Shown: one piece after another, positions 48,567-62,269 of the stretch | Numbering within the stretch: position 1 is the stretch's first letter | How the letters are laid out: each line of letters starts with the position of its first letter | Assembly (NCBI RefSeq): GCF_910591885.1 | Contig: NC_063272.1 | Span: 15,016,364-15,080,363, forward strand | Direction of reading: 5' to 3' | DNA: 64,000 nt | From: Bombus terrestris | Taxonomy: Eukaryota; Arthropoda; Insecta; Hymenoptera; Apidae | The notes under the pieces: model-generated | Told to the model about the DNA's origin: nothing | Databases searched by the model: none | The model's input: only the letters and a program-made list of their open reading frames with translations | Program-made: the position numbers and the translations under genes

Positions 48567-51500
48567 CTGAGTAGTTGAAGCCAAATGCAGTCCGACAGGT
48601 GCTCGCTCTTCGAACGAACTCCCGAGCTCGATTCACGACGCGATCTCCGCTCATCTTGGCTGATAACGTTTGAACGAGGAACACCATTCGCTTTAACATC
48701 CTTTCGATAATAGACGCTGATCAGTTGGATGATTTAGCAACGAGTAAACAAGAGAAACGAATCTGTATGAATTGCCTGTACGAGATGAGGATAAAAGTGG
48801 AAAGAAATACGCGTCGATGTCAGTTGTTTATCGATGATCGCACGTATAAACGTAGGTACTTGCAAAGCGTGATATATATTCTAGTAGATTGTGAAGACCC
48901 GTTTCTTTCTTTAATTAAACCTGTTTGTGTCTACGAAGGTGAGATCGGCAGATAGAGTCAAAAAGGATCCGGTCCACGCGGACTACAAACCCTTCTTCTT
49001 TTGCCAGGTCGTAAAGGCTTAGAGACAAAACGAGAAAGAAATCAAGAAAGGAGAAAGAGGAGAAAGAGAGAGCATGAAATGGAAAATATAGGGGGAGGAC
49101 CATTCGAGCTTAGTAACGCCTTTGTCGATATCGGACGGTGTAATGTAATTTCTTCGTAGCACCGGGACTGTTTCAAAATAATATCGAGCATTCTCGTAAA
49201 ATGAAATCGGTCGATTAAACTCCTTTGGCTTTGTTACCTCCGCTACGACGTCCTTTGCCTCTTCTATAATACAACATCCTCAAATTGAACAACCTTCCGT
49301 TCAACATTTTGTCAAACTTATCGTCGTATTCAAAAGAAATCATCTACTAGGAACAACCGAGCAAATCAATCCCCTTAGTGTCCTGTCGTGACTATCACCT
49401 GGTCAACGTGGTCCGAGCGTTCAGCGTTGCGTACGCGATCTTAATTTGCAAACTATTCACGTAGCCGGTGCTGTACGTGACGACAAACGGTCGTAGTTGC
49501 ACCCGCCGCCACCCCTCTACCCCGTCGTCCATCCCTCTCTCCGGCACGGTGAAGTCCTCGTGGACACGCAATGTCTGCGTGCCAGCACTGGAAACTATGC
49601 GACTTCAAAAGCCCCAGCTTGAGCTCGGAACCCGGTTAGTTCGACCATCAGCCGTCAGGTCTATTCCATTCGCGTTAATACACGCGAGACAAGCGCCTCT
49701 ACCCGCTTATTCCGCCTCTAATCGTAAGCTTCGACTTTACGAGCAACCCCTGACGATCGATAGCCGCGTATCGCGCGATCATAAGATACGCGCCGATCAG
49801 CCACGAACATCTTTGCATCGCGAGCTACCCGGTCTCGTCATTCATCTTCATTTAACGTTCCGGTCGGTGTGTAGATGACAGGTGCAGTACCGTTCTTCAC
49901 CTGGTGTAACAGAACCGACTATAAATTCTCGTCGAACCGGCGATCAGTTACGGTTTTTACGACCGGTATTTGCGACTGGCATATCTGTCACGACGTGAAT
50001 TATCTTCGTTACGATATCGGCAATCCGTAGACTCAATACTATCGAGCTTAAGAAGAAACTTTAAACAGGGCAGACTTGATAATACAAAACTTAGACCGCG
50101 GACACAGGGAGCAAGAGGCCGCGGAGCAGCATGTTTCATCAGCTCGTAGAATTGCACGTGGAAGATCGAAGAACGCTGCGCCGGAGTGGTGGCAGGCAAA
50201 TAGAGGGATGCATCTGTATACCGGAGAGGCAATAGCGAAATTGTGGCGAGGAGAGGCACGAGCTGGTACAGACAGCTTTCGAGCTGTCCATACGCAGTCT
50301 GGAACATAGCAACGGAAACCAATGCCGACGAACGAGCGAGCGAGTAAACGTTAGCGGTAACAGCGAGCACCGAGCCTCGACTTCTTGCGGAAGATCCCCT
50401 CTGGCTCTGCTCCCTTCGTCCCCCTCGCTGCCACAGCCGCCACCTTCTCGTCTTATCCCTTCCGTCTTTCATCCAACATTCACTCGATGCAAGAAGTTTC
50501 GTGTTTCAACCAAGTATTCGCCAAGTTTCGAGAAGGCTTACGTACAGGCTCGCATCCCGCCGTCCCTCGTCCTTCGCCCGAGAGCCCGTCTGCTTGCACA
50601 CACACTCCCGGACAACAAAGATCCTCCTCGCTTGCTGCTCCGCGTGACTTCGCCGCGAAGAGAGGAAATGGTCAGCACGGCACGCGCTCTAAGAGGATTG
50701 CGTGGTACCCCTTTACGTTTACATCGGTAATTAAACCAACGCAGCGACTCGTTCGCTCGACTCCCGTCTTAGGCGGAAAACCCGAGGACACACCGTTGGT
50801 AGACAGACCCTTTTTGCGCGGAGCTTTGGTTATTCGAGTTTTTTGAGAGCTTGGGCATTGAATCTGGTTTCTTCTAGATACGATTAGCTAATGGTTGCGA
50901 CGCAAAAGTCGTGTTTCGTTGTTAAGAAAACGGAGGAGCTTTGTTGCCTCGAGTGAAATTCGCCAGCGTCTACTCTCTCTCGACAACACGTGCGAAAGCG
51001 AGAGTAAAACCGTTCGTACGGCCGTCGTTGAAACACAGCCCGCGGTCTACTTTTGATCGCGATGTCTCCGAGTAGCGTCGATAATGGAGAGAGTCGCGAC
51101 ATCAAAGGGGACTCTCTTTCCCTCGAGTGCACTCTTTTTGTACGACGAACGCGTAACAATCCCCGGCTCGTTTGCGTAATACGTGCGATTAATCGTCGCC
51201 CGGTAGTACTTCGCGTTGGGTATACGTGGCCGACCGTTTATCGCCAAGTCGATGAACGGACGCGAAATAATTGGGAATAATCCGATCCCTGCCGCTGGCG
51301 GCCTGTTAACGAACCTGCGCGAAAGAGGATTCTTCGTCCTGCCAATCACGACCGAATCTACTGGCGTAAAAAGAGGACCGTATTGCAATGGATTGGAGGA
51401 GGAAGAAGATTGGACGTAAAGCAGCTTCTTAATCTCTTCGACACTGTTTTCTTTTCTTTTTAAAGCCACCGGTGGTTTACCTTGGTGAAAAAAGAAGGAC

Positions 51501-54500
51501 AACGTTTTCGTTGGGGATCGTCGACCATTTCGGTCGCCACGGACAGATCAAAGAACCTGTATGGTAAATTTCGAACAATTAAAATATCTTTAGTGGCGCC
51601 GCAAACGGCGTGAGTTACGAGCCACGAGACGCTCCGCGATCCTCGAATTAAAATTGTCCGACGTCTTTGTGCCGCCTCGCCCTCGCTCGTAATTCATTTT
51701 TCAAAGAGACTCGAGGGCACCGGAGCCGCGTGTTTGCACCGACTTCGTTAATCGAAACCGTTTCAACGCGCCACTCCCTCGTCCCCGTTTCGTGCCAATG
51801 CCTCGAAATATATAGTAATTCATTTTTACACGCATATAGTTACCGAACCAGCGAAGCATTACAGAAATGAGAAAAAAGGTCGGCAACGTGTCCGCAATTT
51901 TGAGTCTCGGTAGGAAGAAAAGTTGGCCGATGACAAGGACGAAATTACCGCGTCGCGGAGAAATACGTTGCTACGAATATTCCTGAAAGCGTGGTGGCGT
52001 CACCTTGGAGGTCATGTCAGCGGGTTGTCTGACAACGCGGCCGTCCCCGGGGAGGAGCCGAGGATCAGCGTGTTTCACGCGCGTTTACGCGTGTGTGCGT
52101 GCCATCGCGCGCATGTTCATGGGTGAAAAAGAGGCCGCGACGTGTCAGCGGTCGTATGATGGATGCGTCGGCTTTGACATAACGTAATACGAATAGACGC
52201 GATAGTCACGCTCTTTCCCATCTGTGTCTTTGTATTTGTCCCGTCCGTGCGCCATCACGCGCATTCTCGCCCTCTTGTTCGCTCTGAATAATATGACAGG
52301 CACGTAGCTCGCCTCGTTTCCCCGTAATTTTCATCTAGATTTTACGATACATCTCGCGAGGAGCCGGTTTTCCTGGTAATTCGATGATCCCGCGAGTGTC
52401 GCGCCTCTTGTTGTACCTATCATCACTTCTGCCAACCTCGCGACCAACTTGTAAAACTTAACCGCCCGTGTGCTCGTGTAAGAAACACTTTCGTCCCCTA
52501 ATATTTTGTAGGTAGCACCGCTCCTTGCTTGGTAATGAATTTTCCTATAAAACTCGTAAACACGTGGAACGCATATGGATGAAGCAGGCAACTGCGTGTA
52601 AAAATAATCGAAATCGCCTGCGTGGCCAATGATTCGAACGATAGTTCTTCGAAGGGGAGAACGGTCTCCTCCTTGAGCGGAAAATAGGCAGGAAGCAATC
52701 GTATCATGAATATCAAGAAAGAAAGGCGCGATCGGCGATCAATAAATCAGGGCGTGTACAGGGGTTACCCGGTGTCCCCCGTGACTGTCGCGAGAAAGGG
52801 ACGAGAAGGACTCGTTCCGAGTCCTGATGGGTTCCCAACAAATAAAATACGACCCAATTTCGCGGTGCAAACCGCGAAACAATACTATCGATCTTATCTC
52901 CATACCGGTGGTGCCACGCAACTGAGCGACTGCACGGTACAGCCTGGGCGGCTATATAGAGATGGATCGAGGCGAGCGAGGGTGAACGATGAAGAAAGCT
53001 CCTCAAAGGAGGAGCTGCGACGCGACGAGGGATGGCCAAAGAGACGTTGCCGAGTGCGACAGGGACGTGAGATCAGACCTCCTCCACCCCCTGGAGGTAT
53101 ATATCGAGCGATGAATGTCGGACGTTCAACGTGCACGTCACGTAGAGAAGAGTCGAGGTGAGAGGAGAGGGCCGAAATAGAGACGTCGTGCGAAAGGACG
53201 AACACCGGTTCAACCTCGAGGCTTATCCTCGGCAGCCACGCACTCGCATAATTAAGAAACTTCCGACCGTCTTATTCTTCTTCTCCTTCTTACTGTTCTT
53301 TGCTCGCCGTTTTGCTATTCGTGCGGCAACCCTGGCCGGATTAAGCTGTCTCTGCTCGAGGAAAATGAATTCTCGACAAAGATTCATGGTCATGGCCACG
53401 GTCGAGTGCCGAGGAAAACGGGTTGGTCATTGTAGATTATGCAGACGATAGAGTTTGCCTGTTAAAGGTGCTATCGGTCGAAGAAGTTTCTTCGGGGATA
53501 CGAAAGTCTTACTACTCGTTATCGCCGAAATCCGTGAAATCTCGGTGGTCAGAAAGAAGCAAACACGCGATAAATCACCGAGACGAGGGGAATAAGAGCG
53601 ATTTGTGTCCAGGAATCGGACAAGAGGCATCGGTAACCGTGAGACGCTTTTCTCGTATCGTTCTCGATGTTTTATCACGACCTCTGTATACACACGCACA
53701 TACGCGTGCTTTGTATCCTCCCCCTTGAAACGCAGCCCCAGCTGTGGACGGGAGTACCAGAAAGGGAGAGGAACGAATACAAATGGATGTACATCGGGAG
53801 CGGCTTGTAAAATGCTATTTCCAACGACGTTTCGCCGCTTTTGTGCACTTTGCATCGGCGTCCAGATATACACCGGCAGTGAAGAAACGTGCCACAGACA
53901 CCTCTTTCAGCGGATATCGGTTTTCCAAAGGAGGGAAAGAAGGGCTGACTGAAAAGCCATTGGCCGTTTCGGTGGACTTATCCTCTTTTCCCCCTCTATA
54001 CATCCAAGATGCATTTCGAGTTGACTTTCATCTAGCCGCTATGTATAAACCGGAGATGTAATTTCTCTGGAAAGGAAGACTTTTTCGACCAGCTTCTACC
54101 ATCCAGGCCCGGCCAAAGCTCTCCGCTTCTATCTCCTTCCGTGCAGGACTCCGGAGTCTGTTTCCACCTTCGCGAGAAACGCACTATCGTTTCAATCGTG
54201 AAGTCGTCTCTTTGCGTGTGTCTTCGTGACGGGGGTGCTTTACCTCCGGGACGGCGAAAAATCACTGGAAAAATCGGGGTGAACGCTCGCGGTCTCTAAT
54301 GTCGAGTGACGTTTTCTCAAACGTCAGCGAAAAGATAACGTTGATTTAAGGTAGCACAACGTCGGAACCGAAGGCGATTGACAAATTACCAGAGACTCGA
54401 AAACCGACGCGGATAGAAAAGCGGCCGACGATCGGATCGAACGCGGAAGGTAATATGTCGCGACGGGAAAGAAAGGACGTCGGGTCTTTGACGCGGCTTT

Positions 54501-54819
54501 GGGGGTCGGGGAGAACCCGGAGATCAAACCGAGAGGACAATAGAACCGATAAATAAGTCCGTAATCGGTGGTGGCCCGCGCTTCGGTTCAACCTGAATGG
54601 GCTCGATCGACTGCCAAAGGTGGCTCGACGGAGGGAGTGACCTGAGCCTTTCTATGTTCGGTCGAGGAAACGGTCCTTCTTCTTTCTGCCTTCGTGAAAG
54701 CGTAAGCTCGATCACCGACACGTTTCGACCTCGAAACAACTTCACCTTTCTTCCTTGGATTTTTCGTGTTAGCGCGCTTCTGTACATTCTTTTTCGTTGG
54801 CTGCGCCCGTTACTCTTAC
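48567..54819. other. non-coding stretch, nothing assigned
   Basis: About 6 kb with many overlapping short frames, the longest 171 codons (49957-50472 minus) and 151 codons (50385-50846, 51047-51502 and 52706-53161). None has a recognisable domain or good splice boundaries. A TATATAT word at 53098 lies 30 bp before a TCA initiator-like word at 53128, but nothing that looks like a transcribed coding region follows. I assign no gene. Confidence 0.45.
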
Positions 54820-54859
54820 CCTCGGTTATACGAATATCCGTATGTACGCGGGAATGTAT
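54820..54859 (-). other. possible microexon, 40 nt
   Basis: On the minus strand a pyrimidine-rich acceptor (CTCCTTTTATCTAG) is followed after 40 nt by the donor GAGG|GTAAGAG. Two of the three frames are open. In one of them the exon would end in phase 2, the phase required by the preferred acceptor of the kinesin-26-like exon at 38971, but phase agreement alone is weak evidence. No product is recognisable from 13 codons. Confidence 0.12.
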
Positions 54860-57800
54860 CTAGATAAAAGGAGCATCTGTAATTAACGGCCGTTTCATGC
54901 TGTTATTTTTTATTGCTGTTATTTTTGTTGGCGCCTTCGAAACGTCGGCATCCAACGAAACTGCGTATACGGTTCTCGTTATTAAAGACGAGGCGCAGAC
55001 GCGAGTCACGCGATACCATTCCGCTTTCCATGTACTTTAGAGAAAGAGGTATTTTTGCGATTGCGACGGAGCATCTTGTTTGAAAGGCAAATTTCTTGAG
55101 AGAATACGAAGAAATTGGTGACGCGCCACCGCAGATAGGAGACGGATCGATGGAGCGATCGTATTTTCTCGACGTCTTAAGGATGCGTCTCCCGTGGCGC
55201 GTGAATACGATCTTAACGATAAGTGTGCCTTACTCTAGCGCTAATTTTACACCGATGCAACTGTATTGCTATACCGTGGAAGAAACTTGCTATACAAGCA
55301 ACGGAGGAACCCAATTCCGTATCGCTTTTAAAAGCCACTCCCGCGAGAATTCCATTCGCGTCGTTGTCGCGCTTTCAGAAAGGTATCGTCGCACGCGGAA
55401 GTACGCGGCAAAAGAGGATAATCGCGCATAACCTCCATTTAAGCCGGTTGAACTGCGACGCGATGTTCCCGTGGAGAGAAGAAAAAAAGCAACCCGTCCG
55501 TCCCGACCGCTGCCGGTTCCGGCAAACTTTTTCAATCTGCCGTCATTATGCGCGAGTTTAGCCCGCCGCTTCGCCCCCGACTAACTACCCTACCGGGTCG
55601 AGCGCTCGGTCGCTCGCTTGTGCGCGCGCGCGCACATGCATCTCGAGCCGCGATGCTCAAACTAATTTTCAAAGAGACGAGTAATGGAGTCGCGCGCCAC
55701 CAAGAGTCCGGCAGTTGCTTTTCCAAAGGAAACTTCCGCCAACGCGCACCCGAAAAGTAATTAATTAAAGCGTATGAGCTCGTCCTAATCCCCCGGCACC
55801 GTTCGCAATTCGTTTCCCCGTCGGTGATTTACAGTCACGAACAGTTGAAAGGAGAGAAAGGAAAGGAAAAAGAAGAAGCAAGAAAGAGGAGATACGAGCG
55901 GCGCAGGTTGTTACGACAACGACGACGAAAACCGCGAGAGATAAACGGCGAGCTGCAAATGCCGAAATAATTACGTGTCAACCGGAATTGACGGGAATAT
56001 CGACGGGACGAGATGCCAATGGGACCGCGCCACGAAGGAATAGAAGTCGAGCCACTCGATGTCTGTTTCGCGAAGAAGCCACGAAATTAGATGGAACGGG
56101 TGGTTGGAGTGGAGCAACGAGAAATATTTGTCGATGAGGCCGCTGTCCGTTCGAACGAGCTTCATTAGGTAGCTGCTTCTTGAAAATACACGCGAGACAG
56201 AGAAAAAGCTGCCTAGGAGGAGGAGAATGCGGAGGACGAGGTGGAGGAGGGAGAAGACGAAGAACGGTGCAAAAAAGAAGAGCAGGCAAAGAAGGCCGAA
56301 AACAAATTACACCGACTCGTCTCGGTCTCGCGTACGTGCATAGCAGCGGGCGGGGCGCAATTTTCGCAGCGGGGCCTTCCGACAGGCTTTTCCTCGTCCT
56401 TTCAGACTGACGCTGACGAGACACTTTCCTTTCTACCGCGAAGAATCGTTCGTTAGTCACCGACCGCCGGTAAAAGACTCGACAAAATAGGTATTATGTA
56501 ACGTTAGCGAACGAATCCGCGCGCATGGAGATCCGTCGACCTGCCGTAGAAACGCGATGGAAAAATAAAAGGAAATGGGAGAAAAAGGAAATTCGTCCCG
56601 ACCGTGGTCCGGCCGCAAATTTTCAGCGAAAAAGAAAAACCAACCGAAATGAGATTCAGCGTTTTCTACCCTTAGTTTGTGGTTGACGTAGTCGCGAGGG
56701 ACGTGGAGCCCGTTTCAACGGAGAAAATTCGAAGCAGCGCGAGTCTCTATCCCCTGGATATTCCCTGGTTGTAAGGAGTCGCAGCAGCATCAAAGGATGG
56801 ACCAGCCAAGGAATATGAGATTAATATTAGATTTATTATTTTCCTTTCGACGCCGCGTATCGAGCCTTTACCTCCTTGGCCTTGCCATCTCCTTTTCTTC
56901 CCGATAGGAAAAGGGGGAAAAATGTATCGGAGTCTTGGGTGTGCAAACTTCTCCGAACGGTCGAGGAAGAGATCTCAGGAAAAGGAAGGATGGCGAGGAG
57001 AACAAACACAAGACGGATCCGCAAGAAAAGCTTAAGGCTGGCCAGACAGAGATAAACAAATAGAGACGAAGGGTACGAAACAGCTGGTCCGCGAAGTACA
57101 CGCGTAAGTCCACACGTGCCATTCTGCCAAGCCAATGAAATTCATCGTTTCTTCTTCTCGTTACCAATCATCCTTTTGCTCGGTCTCGTCACGTATTCGA
57201 CTCTCGTGGTTCACACACGCGCTTTCTTATTTTCGTTCTGAACAACTTTCCCTGGTTTAAGCGAGGGCCGAAGGTTCTTCGGGAAACACAAGCGTTTTAG
57301 GGTTCGTGGTTAGCTTCGTGACCAATTGATTCGGACGCGAGGGAACAATAGAAACCTGTTACGCGATGACTACGCACTTTTTGGAGCTGTTGGGGTGAAA
57401 CGCTTCGTCGTTCGAACGCCGTTATTTGATCGGAAGATGGTCCATTCTGGTTAAATTATGGGAAAATGAAAATGAGACTGGATATAGGTCGATATCGGTG
57501 TATACGCTCAACGCGATATCTTCGACAGTACTGTAAACATCGCGGCGATTAAATATAAATGGAGTGGAGCGCGCCGTTAATGCAGTGCCTCTTTAGTATT
57601 GTATACTCGATGCCATCGATTTCTCGCGATACTAACCCACGCAAGTTTCATTGCATCGCTTCTGGCAAATAGTCGTTTCAATGAAGGCGAAAATATAAAG
57701 TGGAAAATTCCGAACGCGTCAATAAGAAGACTTAATTAAAGATATACTCTGGCGATCAAAGTGGTGCGAAATCGAATTCGCTATCTCCCCAGGCGGCGAG

Positions 57801-58088
57801 TAGAAATCGCGTTTCGTCGATGTAAGCGCGAAACACTCACAAAGAACCTGCCAATATATATCGCGCGTTAAAAATAAAGGAGAGGCGGTGTGCGCCCCGT
57901 GTATTTTCATTGCCAGTGGCGCGCCATGGTCCAGAAGAAAAGGGTTTTCGCCGATGGCAGGCGAAACGAGCTCCGCGCCGAGTAGAAAAGCGCGGAAAAG
58001 CTGCGAGAGCCCACGACGAAAATGACAAAGCCCTACGGGCATACATCCGACATTTTTCTCCGCTCTGCCGCGTATAGCTAGAGCCTTC
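54860..58088. other. non-coding stretch, nothing assigned
   Basis: Short frames only. Purine-rich tracts lie at about 55851-55892 and 56214-56300. An alternating CG tract at 55619 is listed separately. Frames around 55978-56460 and 56836-57167 (minus) are proline-, arginine- or phenylalanine-rich and resemble no known protein. Confidence 0.5.
55619..55641. repeat. alternating purine-pyrimidine tract (Z-DNA type)
   Basis: Strict purine-pyrimidine alternation runs over 23 bp. The first 18 (TGTGCGCGCGCGCGCACA, 55619-55636) form a perfect palindrome. Such CG-alternating tracts can adopt left-handed Z-DNA under supercoiling. That property is known for the motif but inferred here. Confidence 0.85.
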
Positions 58089-58118
58089 GCAGCAGCAGCA
58101 GCAGCAGCAGCAGCAGCA
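58089..58118. repeat. (GCA)10 microsatellite
   Basis: Ten uninterrupted GCA units on the plus strand. Minus-strand frames through it give runs of Cys, Ala or Leu. These could only be meaningful inside a real exon, and I see no splice sites supporting one. Confidence 0.95.
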
Positions 58119-58173
58119 CCGCCAACCTTCGTTGAAAGCGAGTTTCGTAATAACCGGACGAGCACAGCGGAGT

Positions 58174-58196
58174 AAAAAAAAAAAGAAGAAGAAGAA
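58174..58196. repeat. A11 run followed by (GAA)4
   Basis: A short mononucleotide run leads directly into four GAA units, 55 bp after the GCA repeat. In the minus-strand frame it appears as a run of Phe. Confidence 0.9.
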
Positions 58197-61100
58197 ATAA
58201 TCGGGTGGCATGGTGTTCGTACAATATCCGAAATATTGGAGTCTCCTTTCGAGGGTACAACGCTGAATCGTAATAAGTGGAAACGAGCATCGTGAGAAGG
58301 GCTGTGGACCAGAGGTCAGACCCATGTCGATGGAAAAATTACGAGAATCTTCCCTTCAGGTCGTACGTCTTTGCTTCGCTTCCTACCCTCTCGTTCCAGA
58401 TAGGGAAAAGGAAAACTTGTTCGCCGCTGTTTCATAATTCGGCGAACTCCCGAGATTACGTTCGCGTCTTCTTGCTCAGATTAAATTCCAACAGCATTCG
58501 CGACTTAGATAGTTTGCGGTTGATCTTGAGTATTCCGCTAGTGCTACGCTACCGCCGCATTATTTACCGCAACGCGTTCTGCGACAGATGCTCCATCGTT
58601 TCTCTCGTTGCCCTTTTTCCACGATTTTCATCTACGCATTCGCTGCTGGCTATCCGGAATAAAACTGCATCTAGGCCAACGTTGGCGTTTTCTCTCCAGC
58701 GATTTACGCGACTAAAAAGTACCCCTAGTCGCAATAAAAAAGTACTTGGACGTTTATCCCTGTTCCGATTGCGATTCGCCCGATGATCAGCGCATTGTAC
58801 GCGCTTACGTTAAGCAGACGATTGACTATCTAGAATTTCATATTAACAACTAATTTGTACAGTTTTATCGCCGGTTCGCTGGCAAATTTCGCCGACCTAT
58901 TAATCATTTACGTTTCCCATAAGCTTCGTCACGAGACTCGTAGCCAGGTATCGTGCGAATTCACGCGTGTCGATGCACGCGGATCGCTGTCTGCAAATGT
59001 CTCGCGACGAAATCGCGAATAATTACTCCCCGCGTGTGATTGTCGGACAGTCGCTCACACGCTATTCCCATTAACGAGGTGCAGCAATTTGCGTATTTTT
59101 AATTAGTTATTATGTCGTCCGCACGGAGAGCGGGGACACGCATTTCAAGTTTTGTTTGCAATTTCGCATTCGCTGTCCCTTTCTCCCTCCTTCACCTGCC
59201 ACCCTTTACCTCTCACCAACAGCATTATGTACCTAAAGCCAGAGCTGCACGTGTGCAGCTGCAACTGCACACGGTCGATCGCGCGAAACGTACACGACCC
59301 GTTCGTTTCGCGTCGCGACCTACGTGCCTACGCGATTATTATCGCGCGCATTTAATTTTCGAGTGATTCGCCGAAAACAAATCTATCCGGCGTTGCACAG
59401 ACTCGCGCTCAAACAGGATATAACCCGCGAGAATCGTGCCATTTGCCGGTAATTGGACGCGAGACGCGGCTCAAAGGTGCGTCAGCGGATCGCTTCCCGA
59501 CTTCATCGCTCGTTGACAATTAATTATTTGCGTCGACGCGATTATGCGTGGAGCGGTTCCATCGTCCATCGTCATGGAGTATATCGAGATGTTTCTTTCG
59601 TAATAAGCCAGAAGATTATCGGAGATAAATGGTTTGTTGGTGAGAACCATTCGACGAATAGTTCGCGTATCTTACGAAACAGCGAAGCGAAGGATTTCTC
59701 TACCTTCGCCAACTAAACGTGACTCTTCTACCAAAATTGTTTGATCGAACAAAGAAAGCGAACGTATAGAGGTTTAACACGTTTCACTCGTCTTGGGATT
59801 AATAAAATTCCCTCTATGAAGCAGCGATAATTACGACTCGACGTGACGTGACGGTGTGGATCGAAAAGAAATACCTGGGAGATTCCTTGCCCTCCTGCTG
59901 TCCAGTCGCCATGTCGTTCCACCGATTTCAGCAAACAACTTTCCTCTGGCTCGTCGGTGCTCTCGCCGTGTGACACGAGTAACTTCACTGTATACTCCTT
60001 TTCACAACACTTTTTCACAGCTCATCGGTGGCGAGTACGACCAATGTTCGACGAACATCACGCTCGTACGCGGATCGATCGTAAACCATCGAACGATAAC
60101 GTAACGCAATTAACGACCCCCTTTAAACGATTCATCGCTAAATTATCTCCTGAGAAGGAAAAAATATAACATAGTTCAGGAAAGAACGCGAGTCGTTCGA
60201 GGGGACGAACGGTCGCGGATCATCAGAGGTCCAGACTTCCAGGTATCAGTCTCGACAGAAACGTTAGCCGAGAGAAGCGATGTCGATGTCGCCGGTTGAT
60301 TAATCGACACGGGAAAGCATCACGGCACGAGTAACGGGCTAATAAACTGGAATAGCGTAAAACGTCGGTAACAAACGGGGAAAACAGAAGCCGGTTTCAC
60401 CGTGGAAGCGCGACACGTGCGAGGAGGCCGTATAACGTGTGCAGGCGCCGCTCCGCACGAACCGGCAATTTATCGCGATTTATTCCGCCGCGATAACCGC
60501 GAACGCACCGTCCCGCGTATTGAATACCGTTCTGCACGAAAGCCGGAACACAAGTCGACCGACGCAGCCCGGCAAAAACTTCCTACGAAGCTGACGTTAG
60601 ACCGCGATCGTGTTTATCCTGTCGTCCGTATTTACTTGCGCCACGGTGAAATACACAGTTTTAGTTACGTCTTATCCGCTTAATTTCCCATCGATTATTC
60701 GCGTTTACTTTGGTACTTGGATTTTTTCATTTATTTCTCTCCCTCTTTATCTGATAATTTTCCGATCGAATTGTAAATTGATTCAGAGGGGTGATTCTCT
60801 TGGTCCGATACTTTCTTTTTTTCTTTTTGTTCCCGTAATATTATCTTCGCGTCATTCTCAATAATGGAATTCGCGTTTCCTGTTCACACGTCACTGGAGA
60901 ACACTATAAAAATGTCTTTAGATGTCTTTTCGTTTCTATATCCTACAACGAGTAGACGAACGATCGAACCTGGATGTTAATAAAAATAAAAAGGTTCGGT
61001 AATACGCGACGAATCGTAGACAGAACGTGTGCCAACGCGAGCTACATAGGAATGCGCGGCTTCTGAAGGAGGAACGTGCGAGTGTGACGGCGCACGCCGC

Positions 61101-62269
61101 GCTACTGACGACGCCTGGCGTCGCGCCACCACGCCGTAAACCAAGACTCGGTGGTGAGTGCTCGCGCACGCGCCACCTCCCGGTTTCTCTACACTTTTCC
61201 CTCGGACGATCGGAAACATTCTCTGTAAAAACGATCCTCCCTTCGAATGAACTTGTCACGATGTTTATGATAGCCTATTCCCACTCGTTCGTTCCATTCG
61301 CGCCTTCAACCAGCTCGATTCGCAGCCGATATCCTACGATAACTTTCTATCGAATCGGTCTTTTTGGGGAATACGAGGAACGTCGATTGATAAATTCGCT
61401 TTCGTCAAAGGATTCCTCTCCTCTTTCCACTGTACAATGAAACCCGCAATTCCACTAATCAACGAAAGAGTCGTAATTGAGTTAAGCGTATGAATCGAAA
61501 CGAAAGGGGTACAATGTAGTTCGTCAATTTTCGCGAACGAAACGCAACCCCAGAGACGAGGTGCATCGGAGCGCGGGATGAGATCTCGACCAAATAAATT
61601 TCCCCTTAATCTCTCTTACTAATTAGCCCGCGTTTCCCGCTGTCCGGACAAGGAGCCGCGAAGCGGAAAAAAAAGAGAATAAATAGAGAAAGAGAGCGGT
61701 TATTTGCATTTATAACGACGCGTCCTGGACAGAAGGAGAGACAGGATCGAGAGAGGGCAAAGCGAGAGAGGAGTGAGGTCGAAAGCGGTGAGACAGCTGG
61801 TCGCGCCTCGAGCCGACGGAGTGGAGACATCCGGTTTCCGACGAGGCTGAAACTCGTCAAAATACACAAATCTCTCGCACGTCCCTCCACGATTCTCGGC
61901 TAACGTTCGTTCTCCCGTGGGACGACTCTTCGCTAACCGTGCCGGAGGGTTTGCTCTCTTTCCGTCGCTCGGGACAAATGCCCGGAATGGAAACGTTCCA
62001 TTCGATCAACATCAACTTCTTCGGAAAAATAACACGGCTAATTAGAACCGTATCTTTCTCTCTTTGCCTTCGTTCAAAGGTCTTTCGTCTGGTCTCTCGA
62101 TTCGAAAGTATTGTGCAGCTACGAAGGGGATGAAGTTATCGGAATAGTAGGAAACTTTCTTTTGTCTCGTCCTTCGTCCTTTCACTTAGTCTAATTGTGT
62201 CGCGTGACCTTTTCTTATTACGACTTTTAATAAAAATACGTTCTTTGGATCACTTTCGATTTATCACGC
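58197..62269. other. non-coding stretch, nothing assigned
   Basis: A 169-codon plus-strand frame (58277-58786) is rich in Arg, Leu and Ser and has no recognisable domain. Other frames are shorter. I see no splice-bounded exon, RNA gene or transposon terminus until the mariner remnant at 62270. Confidence 0.5.

Noticed and set aside
53098..53130. TATATAT at -30 of a TCA initiator-like word, resembling a core promoter
   Set aside because: The spacing is right, but both words are common and no recognisable transcribed region follows. No downstream promoter element is present at the expected distance.
53423..53728. Plus-strand frame containing VDYADD, resembling the reverse transcriptase YADD box
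   Set aside because: The residues around it do not fit any reverse transcriptase, no other polymerase motif lies upstream or downstream in any frame, and the frame is short. A chance match.
57719..58325. Minus-strand frames with poly-Cys, poly-Ala, poly-Leu and poly-Phe
   Set aside because: All of these runs are translations of the (GCA)10 and A11(GAA)4 repeats. No splice sites or domain support a gene.
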